Shown one piece after another: positions 56,119 through 64,000 of a DNA stretch of 64,000 nucleotides. Each line of letters starts with the position of its first letter. The stretch's first letter is position 1. The DNA comes from Suillus spraguei (lineage: Eukaryota > Basidiomycota > Agaricomycetes > Boletales > Suillaceae), in NCBI GenBank assembly GCA_016800925.1, contig JABCPU010000092.1, positions 124,001 to 188,000 of the forward strand, given 5' to 3'. The translations under genes were made by a program, and so were the position numbers. The notes below the pieces were generated by a model. It was not told the DNA's origin. It searched no databases and saw only the letters and a program-made list of their open reading frames with translations.

Positions 56119-57787
56119 ATGCCATCCTATGGTCTGACGAAGCGTGGTACACGATTTTTACTCCTCGCCATCATATTATGCTCCGTGCTCCCTGCAACAT
56201 TTTACTACCGTGAAGCTGTACGGACTTATTTCAGTGATCATCTGCCACCATTGTACGAGGACTATCGAGAGCGGGAACAAAAATTGGGCCATTACAAGGA
56301 CTACGAAACGAGGAAAGATGTAAAATATCTTTGGTCAGCCAATCATGCACATAGTGGGTGACCCTTTCTTGCGTTTGATCCTCACGCGTTGACCGTGCAC
56401 AGGCTCAGGATGGGGGAATGTAATGCAAGACTATGTGATGAATGCGCTGCTTGCACATAGCTCAGGACGCTCGTCAGTTCCTATTCCTTCACTAGTTTCC
56501 CTGCTCGGTCCTCACCTTCCTGATTTTGTTTTCTGATGACGTGTAGTTTTGTTTTTGATGACTATATCTGGAACCCAGATGGTTCACTCTTTACGGATTA
56601 TAATGGCCACTTGATTCCTTCTCGGATTCCCTTAACAGCACTGTTGGGCGGCAAGTACAACATGATTAACTTCCGCGCATGCACTCCATTGACTTGGACT
56701 GTTCTAGGCGTCCATGGTGGGTGGTGAAATGCCACCTGGGGATACCACTCCTCGCGCAGTGTCCAAGACTTTCTTTAACAAAGTCTGCCCTAATCCGACA
56801 ATCGTTCGGGTGTCGGAAGTGAACGATGATCGTATGCGGTTTGACGAAAGTGTGCCAAGTTCGTATGTATTCGAAAAGTGGCTCGAAAAACTTAACTCGA
56901 TTGAGAATCCGTGTGTGGAAATCGACCAGAAGAGCCAACCAATTTTGAATACTGGTGAGTCACACATGTCATCTCTGCAAGGCTAGTGGAAGACGTCAGA
57001 CTTCGCGTAGGATATTTGGACACGAGAGAATGCTGTCCATATGGAAGTACCTCAAGGATTCCCCAGTATCCACGCATTGGGACTGGTCGCCTTTAATACA
57101 CGATGCATACAGACGAAATCGCCACATCTTCGTGCCCAATGCGGTATCTACTTTTTTCCAAATGCTCGTTGGGTCGACTATCCCGGAAAACTACACAAAC
57201 CCTATACCCGGCCTCCTGGCGCTACACGTGCGAAGGGGTGACTTCGAGAACCACTGCGTCCACCTGGGCAAATGGTCCTCAAACTGGAATGCGTTTAATA
57301 TGTTCCCAGAGTTCTCCGACAAGTTCGAAAGACCCACGGATGGCGGATGGGGCGAGACATCAGAGAAGAATATGCAGATGTATATGCAGCGGTGCTTTCC
57401 CACAATTGACCAAATTGTCGAGAAAGTCATGCAAGTGCGCGCAGAATCGGAAAAACCGCTGACGCATATCTATATCATGACTAATGGCGCTGTGCCTTGG
57501 ATTGAGGAGCTGAAAGAAGCTCTTGGGAAATTCTGGGAACTGGGACCAGATTAAGAGCAGCCGCGATCTCAACGTCACGTGGAACAGAAATTTGTGGTAC
57601 AATCGTTGGATATGTTGGTGGCTCAAAGAGCTGAAGTGTTGATCGGAAATGGGGTAAGAGCTGCTGTAGTTTAGTTGCTAGTGCAAGACTAACGAGCATC
57701 TCATTACAGTGGTCGAGCCTGACCTCGAACGTTGTGATGCTGCGCATGGCGCATGGTTTGCTCCCGGACAGTAACAGATTCTGGTAA
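56119..57787 (+). pseudogene. O-fucosyltransferase-like type II membrane protein, several frame breaks
   Basis: It starts MPSYGLTKRGTRFLLLAIIL, a short cytosolic tail and signal-anchor helix typical of Golgi glycosyltransferases. It continues with SGWGNVMQDYV (about 56400), FVFDDYIWNPDGSLF (about 56550), MVGGEMPPGDTTPRA (56714 onward), GLLALHVRRGDFENHC (about 57212) and a C-terminal LIGNGWSSLTSNVVMLRMAH (57643 to about 57757, across an intron). HVRRGDF and the final N-WSS-TSN block are conserved in GDP-fucose O-fucosyltransferase-like families. Expected frames do not join at about 56650-56714, 56955-57005, 57535 and 57583. The last two lie about 50 nt apart and compensate each other, with a TAA in between. 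Either this copy is dead or the sequence has one-base errors. Confidence 0.6.
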
Positions 57788-58471
57788 CGACGCTCACAAT
57801 AATTATCTACGATAGAGGACTGCGGACGGAGGGGCGATCTATTAGGGGCGATCTATTGTTTTTATTATTCTGTGCTTACAACCGCCAGGTAGTCGCTACA
57901 GTAATATACCATTATCTTCTTTCTAAAGTACATTTACTTACGTTGCAGATATCAAACAGGGCGATACGAAACTTCCCTCCGTCAACATGGAACAAGCCAA
58001 GGCGATGGCATTGCCCGAACTCTATTCTGTAACGTTTAGTACGTAGTTTCTGATACAATCATGATGACTATACAGCCATGCAAGCGTTTCTCGAATACCT
58101 GATTCCTTCTCCGGCTTACTTCTCCGGCTTATCGCAATCCAATTGGTTATTCAGTATCTTCCTGCAACACTCCTGCATCTGGTACTGGACCACGGCCTTG
58201 CTTCGCAGCTCAAGGATATCCTAACGGAGTTGCGGGACGTTTGGTCACAAACGCTGTGACAGGGGCATACCGTAATATTTACTTCACCGATAACGTCCCG
58301 GACCGCATCTCGATGATGCTTTCGAATTCATAAAGGTGCATCGCCTTGCTTTTCTGCACGCCACATTTTTGGATGAGCTGTTCTCTCCGTTTCCCTGACA
58401 CCGTTTTATCGTTATATATCCGAACTGTATAGGAAATTAAAAATTTCGTCACACCGGAATATAAAGCAATA
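57788..58471. other. No supported gene
   Basis: A short coding-like stretch near 57958-58030 (YQTGRYETSLRQHG) could not be extended into a gene. Confidence 0.35.
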
Positions 58472-59554
58472 TCAAATGCAAACCTCCATCCCTCCCCATT
58501 CTAACACCCTGAACAAAGCCACATCACTGGCCCTTGCGATATCAACTCCAACTACATCCACCCACCAGGCAACGTCTTTCTTTGCTTGCATTTGGGCGTT
58601 GGACCCAATTTGCTAGGTGCTCCTCAGAGGCACCTCTGAACAGCATGAATACGCGAGTCACGACATCAGGCTGCGGAGAAATGGTCAAGGAAGCAGCGCG
58701 TTCATATACCGATTGGGGGACAAATCGGAGGGCGATGTATTTGTGCTTAAGGATAGATGATAGCCAGTAGCTACCAAGGCAGTTTCAGTGACGTACAGCT
58801 TAGGTACCCGCATAGCGTATATGTACGCACCTTATGAATGACGTTCTAGCCTCGGTGTGAAGTCCCAAAACCTTGTGTGATTAATCGAGGTAACGGTTGC
58901 CTTTGTCTGATGGAATGATAACCGAATCCGTATCATCGAGACTGCTGGATATTGGATTGAATGTATCAACCGGTTGCGGTTCAGATGCAGATGACCGGGG
59001 AAATGCTTGTGAATTCGTACAGCGCAGAGTGATACGGTTAGGAGTGTGATTTCCGTATCATCTTACTCCGCCTCCCAGAACAAGTACGACACATGTAAAC
59101 CAGAATTGTGTTCAGTCAGACTCCCATCTTGATGGGTGCGGACATTCCATTCTAAACGCTGTCTATGGTCTTCCGTGACAACAACAGGATAGAAGGCAGA
59201 GAGGGTCCACTCGGGAATGAGGGAGAGCTTGACAGAAACATCGATGTCGGAGGGCGAGTATAGATAAATGACTGGCTTTTTAGCACGCGGACTCGACGGA
59301 GGAGATTGAAGGTTGTCCTCATTCTTGAAGCGGTTCTTCCGGTATTCAGGCAATACTACCCCACCGGGACCTGGACCCGAAAAAAGAATACTGATGGAGC
59401 CCCCATCCTTGATGTTATAGGATCCGATACTGCGGTTCTCACGCATTACTACCGCACCCCCCGAACTCCCACCCACGAATTGAACTGCCTTGACGGGAGT
59501 GGGACAATGTCCCAATATCTGACTAGCATCAGCAAGGAGTTTGTCCACCCGCAT
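58472..59554 (-). pseudogene. Uncharacterised agaricomycete protein family with ubiquitin-like N-terminal segment, broken
   Basis: Minus-strand exons: 59554-59067 contains ILGHCPTPVKAVQFVGGSSG, a serine/proline linker and PVIYLYSPSDIDVSVKLSLI to VSYLFWEA. Its 5' splice site GTAAGA is at 59066-59061. A second exon reads SLDDTDSVIIPSDKGNRYLD near 58890-58945, then TAA, then KVLGLHTEARTSFI. A third (about 58560-58790) reads YWLSSILKHKYIALRFVPQS and PDVVTRVFMLFRGASEEHLA, then shifts frame to KKDVAWWVDVVGVDIARA and ends at TGA 58474-58472. The blocks keep the order I remember for a common mushroom family whose function is unknown; that memory cannot be checked here. The stop and the one-base shift break it, unless they are errors. 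The upstream start is unresolved. Confidence 0.55.
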
Positions 59555-59719
59555 TTTTCGTGAGATTTTAGAAGTCCGAATCTCGCCAGATGGGAAAATA
59601 TCAATATCTTAGATCGTGATCTCGTCATTGTCTCTGCAATGTGATAAGTACTTTAGTAGTGAAAACACTCATATCGAATATTTGGAGTGCGTACGAGCTG
59701 TCCTGTTTGTTAACATGAC

Positions 59720-60034
59720 TTAGCGACGATTGATGGTTAGGTGATAAAATGTACGAGTATCAGGCGGTAGTGGGACGGGTGATGTCATTTCCTCACACCG
59801 AGTCACCTCAACGACGTGAAGCAAGTCAATGACATCATCCCATATTTCAGCCGTGATGTCCACATAGTGGCCATCGCAAATATTGAGTCGATTTGTCTGC
59901 AACGTGACTTCATCTCTCAGAATGCTTGGGAAACATTTGCAGACGGAGTCAAGCATGAGCTTATGATGTCTATGAGCCATTAAAGATTTAATAGTTGTTC
60001 CGCCCACATTATACGACCTTTGCCGTTTAACCAT
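59720..60034 (-). CDS. Short open frame, uncharacterised
   Basis: 104 codons, MVKRQRSYNVGG to YHLTINRR, on the same strand as its neighbours. It contains IWDDVIDLLHVVEVTRCEEM. No family recognised. It may be an exon of the gene downstream (58472-59554) or a separate small gene; the evidence is only open length and composition. Confidence 0.3.
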   Translation of the reverse strand: MVKRQRSYNVGGTTIKSLMAHRHHKLMLDSVCKCFPSILRDEVTLQTNRLNICDGHYVDITAEIWDDVIDLLHVVEVTRCEEMTSPVPLPPDTRTFYHLTINRR

Positions 60035-60279
60035 GACGCGTTTTTGACCATGTTTCAGAATAAGAAGTGGGAATTTTGTTTCTCTTTGGTATCCCCGAAA
60101 ATAGCGTGACAGACATTCAGAGGTGCGAAGTTAGAGGTTTTCAAGTTGAGTCGAGTAAATGGCGACGACGCTGATTTTATTATGAGCCGTGGCATGCTGG
60201 CACTCGATTATCTGCCACGTCATGCTGCGTTGTTGGTCCGTGGTGCAACATCAGGAAATCACCGAGACTAAGAATAGAG

Positions 60280-60815
60280 GTCGTATTACATTATTGGCAA
60301 AGAGATGAAGGAAATGCGCAGACTTGCCTTCATCATCAATGATAAGACCAATAGTTATCCGCGCATCTAATTGATAGATTCCATCTTTGGCAGAAGCAGT
60401 GTTAGCACCGAATGTAAACACATTGACATGAATATCTCCAACTTCTGGAGTGGCAATGAATCCGGCGTATCGCTAAAAGTTTTTTGTCAATATATGACCA
60501 TGTAAATGCGCTGCAATCAGCATAATCGCCAGCAAGAACTCACCGCCTCACTGGTCGCAGCGACCTGCTACCCCGAAACACTATAGTAGACGGGTCGACT
60601 ATAATAGCGGTAGTGAACTAAAAAAATGGAGAGTTCTTTCCGGAATATTTGGAGTACTGTCAGATACGTTCGCCAGTGTCCAGGCTGAATGACGCCGAAA
60701 TGATATCTTCCATTCCGTCTTTCTAGAACAACCTCATCAGCAGTCAGGGCATTCCACCGGTTGACAAGAGTGTTTGGCGAACGCTTCTGGTATGAGTTAA
60801 TGAAACATATTGTAC
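60280..60815 (-). pseudogene. Partial uncharacterised gene on the minus strand
   Basis: Coding-like sequence in one frame. LVNRWNALTADEVVLERRNG and RYHFGVIQPGHWRTYLTV (about 60660-60760) run into a TAG near 60575, then QVAATSEA, a GTGAGT...TTTTAG intron (about 60477-60543), and RYAGFIATPEVGDIHVNVFT to TIGLIIDDEG (about 60330-60476). The consistent frame across the intron supports a real gene, but there is no clear start or end and no family I recognise. The TAG may lie in an unrecognised intron. Confidence 0.4.
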
Positions 60816-60911
60816 CTTACCCCCACATCCATATCAATACGAGTGTAAAGGACAATTGTGTGTATACGAGCATAATGTCAAGTGCAGAAAAAACCACTCA
60901 AATTCCGTATT

Positions 60912-63110
60912 TTAGGATGTATGACCAGCCACTCGGTGAGAGGGCAGTATTTCCAATGGCAGCGTAGAGTTCCTCCATTCTTCATTGAGAGCTGAGGGTA
61001 ACACGAGTAAGAATCGTAGCACAGGTGACATCAGTACCGACTTACCAGGGATCCAAGCAAGGAAGATGGCCTTTGTGGGCTCATCACTCATGTCTATCAT
61101 GTATCGATATGACTCGAGTGCTGCTCCAAATTGACCTCCTCGGATTAGTGCATGACATCGTTGCTGGTTCGCAATTTGCCATAAGGACTTGAGATCCCAG
61201 CCGAAAAGCTGCACAAGCACGCAGTTGAGCATGGATAGATACAATCGCTTCGTGTCATATCAACGTACCACGACAAAATCTTCGTACATAGAATGGATGT
61301 CTGACTTAGAAAAGAACGCGCCGGCGTTGACAGCGGCAGTGAAGTGGTCAACAGCATCTTTGTAAAGGGCACTAGCCATAGCAATGATTCCCAGTTGGAC
61401 TCGTAAATATGCCTGATGTGCAAAGCACAGAAAAACCAGTGAGCATGTGAACCTGTGCTTAGTTATGTTTGTGACACTTACTTCCACGACACGAGAAGCA
61501 AGAGGATTGGCATTAGGGCGGCTAGCAAGCTCTTGGACGAAGCGCATTGCCTCTTCATGGCTATTTGCGTTGAATAATGCAATGGCCTGAAAACCTCTAA
61601 GGAAACAACGAATATGGATCGAAGATCTACCTACTTTGATCAAAAAAGAAATTGCGTCGTCATTGGATCTCCGTCGGTGGACGTGAATGCGAGGTCAAAT
61701 TCTGTCATCGCTTCTCGGATCTGTTGTTTCCCGCAGAGGGCGAAGCCCTTAGAAATATAGCCTGAAAACGAAGGCTGAATGGCAACAGACTATGTCACGA
61801 TCATCGTTAAGCGGGACACGATGGGGTGGTGCAGTGTACTAACCTTGCTTGCATCATGCAGTGCGCGGTCCCAGTCGAGTTGTCGCGCCATGACGAAAGA
61901 ACGGTTAGCATAGGAGATGTGACTGTTAGCATCAATGTCGATCTCTTGCGTGAGTAATTGTTCGGCGGTAGTCAAGTCCCCCGTGATACATGCATTACGG
62001 ATGGTCATCTCGATGGCTAGAATCTGTGAGGACAGTGGCATGCTCAACATGCGTTATATGACTCAAGATTGGAGGCGCGCCTTTAAATCAGAGCATCGAG
62101 CCTTCGTATCAAAAAAAATGTGAGATGGCATTACGAAGGGCCAGGAAATCAAGGTGTACCTTTTTTGCCTCGTCCTTACGAGGATCCTTCGGTAAAACAT
62201 CCTCGGGTACTGCCCACTCTGAGACTTGCTTATCATTACCTCCGCTGAAAATATGCTTCCCATCCATCGAGAAGGTGACGCATCTCATTGCGCTGGAGCA
62301 CGCGAAGATGGCGATGGTTTTCCGATCCAACAACGACCAGAGGCGGACATGGTTGTCATAAGATGCGGACGCGATGAGTGTACCAGTAGGATGAATGGCA
62401 ACAGCTTTAGCATGACCAGTCCAAGGATCACCGACCTGCTGCCAGGTCGATGCATCCCACTCTCGTATGCTGGGATCTTTAGAACTTCCCGCTGAAATAA
62501 GGCGCGTACCATCGGGCGTCCACACGAGTGATATGTTATACTGGGTGTGGCCCTTGAATTTTGTGATGCATTGCCTAGTAGTGTCTGCATGATAGATTTC
62601 GATATTACTGTCTGTTGCAATTGCGAGAAGCACGCCAGACGGGGAATACCGAACGCAGCGGACTGAACCACTACACGTAATTTGGTGTCCTTGGAGCAGC
62701 CCTGTTTTCGTGTTCCACAGCTTTGTCGTGAAGTCGTTAGAACCAGTTGCCAGTACGGTACCATCAGGAGAAAAATCCAACGTGTAAATCAGGCCAGAAT
62801 GGGCTTTGATGGAGGCTTGGGTCACCCACGCGAGAGATTCTCTGTGGCAGGTCCAGGTGATGACTTCTCCACTGCAATCGCCACTTGCTAGCAATTGCCC
62901 ATCTAGTGATACCGCCAATGCCCACACCTCATTGCTATGTCCCGCCATTTTCTTCAATACCACACCTGTCTTCAGGTCCCACAGACGAAGCATCTTATCT
63001 TTTGAACCGGTGATCATGTGTTGTCTGTCGGGAAAAACTGCGACCGCAGTGACGGCAGATTCATGATCTTTAAACTGTCGATTGGGTGTGGTGTAAGTCA
63101 GCTGCGACAT
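60912..63110 (-). CDS. WD40 repeat protein with TPR-like C-terminal half
   Basis: The start MSQLTYTTPNRQFKDHE at 63110 is followed by about seven WD40 repeats in one exon (GSKDKMLRLWDLKTG, GSNDFTTKLWNTKTG, ASASYDNHVRLWSL and others; the 5' splice site follows 62160). A 136-nt intron (62024-62159) replaces an apparent stop and joins in phase to ILAIEMTIRNACITGDLTTA. Helical TPR-like exons follow (ISYANRSFVMARQLDWDRAL; GYISKGFALCGKQQ; AIALFNANSHEEAMRFVQEL; AYLRVQLGIIAMASALYKDA; FGWDLKSLWQIANQQRCHAL) and the end at 60912. A propeller joined to TPRs suggests a protein-interaction scaffold. One join near 61643 has six T where seven are needed to keep the frame, and the join near 61761-61844 is uncertain. 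Exon boundaries in the C-terminal half are therefore approximate. Confidence 0.7.
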
Positions 63111-64000
63111 TTTACTGGAGGCTGGTGGTGTCGAGCACGTCCCAAATGAACTTGGTAGAGGTATTGTGGGTAAAGCTCCAGAGGTGCGTGCACTTGGTGA
63201 TTTTATCCTGCTTCGCAGCACTGATCAGACGCCCAATACACGAGGCTTTATCATCATTAAACCCATAGCTTTCCAAATGAGTCAACGAGCTTCCCTCATG
63301 CATGACCAACGTTGAGCAACACTATCGAATAACATAGTGGATCCGACCCTTCGACCAGAAACCCAACTCAACATCGGGATTCGAGCGTGGACAGCATCAT
63401 GTCTGGTGGCCGTTATGCAAGCTCACCACCGGTGACTAGCCTATTACAACAACAGCCTGACATTCTCCATGTCCCAATGCAGGATGCTTCCTGCCTGCAA
63501 GTTTACAATCATTCTAGAACACGCTGCCATAACGACAACACGAAACACTCTTGAACACGCTCCAAGAAAGCTTATTGGCGAAGCTATCCTGGTCACTGTT
63601 CCCTATCATTACGTGGGTCCATGCGACAGATAGAAGAAACATGCATGGTTGACCAATTGGTCATGCGCTGCTTCCTCGAACTTTGATTGAGTTCACCATA
63701 GCCATAGATGTGGTATTCAGTCCGGTAATATGTCAACTTTCTATTTCCAAGAATGTTACTATAAATCCGGCGGTCCTGGAACTATTTGTATTGAAGATAA
63801 TCGATAATCAGTCCTTCGAACCCTTGATTTGCACCCCTGCGTTAGACCTCATGTTTAGCAGCACATCGATACCTGCACGACATTTGTGGGTTGGCATATA
63901 TTACTGTTTACGGCCTTTGCCTGGCTCCCGTTAGAAGAATCGACCAAGACTGTCGTTGGTCTGCCATCCTTGGTTCTTACAATAAGCCGGGTCTGTACAC
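63111..64000. other. Upstream of the WD40 gene; no supported gene
   Basis: A 65-codon minus-strand frame at 63112-63309 ends just before the WD40 start in another frame; it may be leader or chance. An open frame at 63683-63934 (plus) has no recognisable feature. Confidence 0.35.

Noticed and set aside
63820..63840. tRNA B-box-like GGGTTCGAAGG on the minus strand
   Set aside because: No matching A box, acceptor stem or anticodon stem around it.

Overview
The window looks like nuclear DNA from an agaricomycete (mushroom-forming basidiomycete). Short GT-AG introns of about 45-100 nt interrupt nearly every real gene. The transposons are basidiomycete types (Plavaka, pogo, Ty3/gypsy chromoviruses, Ty1/copia), and a DUF6532-type protein and a WD40-TPR protein of mushroom type are present. 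Nothing bacterial, no CRISPR array, no rRNA and no convincing tRNA was seen.

Layout. 1-5.4 kb and 11.9-12.5 kb: diverged tandem copies of a module carrying a small four-exon minus-strand gene, one copy broken and one intact. 5.4-11.9 kb: Ty3/gypsy element 1 with 476-bp LTRs that look identical, inserted about 150 bp upstream of the intact gene. 13.2-16.9 kb: two ordinary genes, a CUE2-like CUE-CUE-Smr protein and a DUF2015/UPF0357 membrane protein. 17.5-21.8 kb: first copy of a roughly 4.3-kb segment holding a KAT14-like acetyltransferase gene and a small homeodomain gene, both disrupted here. 21.8-48.7 kb: a transposon nest with a pogo fragment, a DUF6532 gene head-to-head with a Plavaka transposase, a copia element broken in two places, a long LTR interrupted by Ty3/gypsy element 2, an inverted-repeat element, LTR fragments, a solo LTR and a pogo derivative. 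48.7-52.9 kb: second, intact copy of the 4.3-kb segment. 53.6-63.1 kb: host genes (a TM protein, an O-fucosyltransferase-like gene, an uncharacterised ubiquitin-like-family gene, a WD40-TPR gene), several with frame breaks.

The most informative signals are in the two gypsy elements and the duplication. Each gypsy element has a perfect 11-nt primer-binding site, starting 3 nt after the 5' LTR, complementary to the LTR segment about 30 nt downstream of a TATA box (Tf1/sushi-style self-priming). Each also has a canonical -1 slippery heptamer abutting the gag stop. Element 2 additionally has a perfect 10-bp stem behind the heptamer, an RT that has lost its YxDD box, and an antisense spliced gene with Zn2Cys6 spacing. 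The 4.3-kb direct repeats flank the whole transposon nest, and only the second copy keeps both genes open. Several likely single-copy genes carry one-base indels, at least one in a homopolymer, so some frame breaks may be sequence errors.
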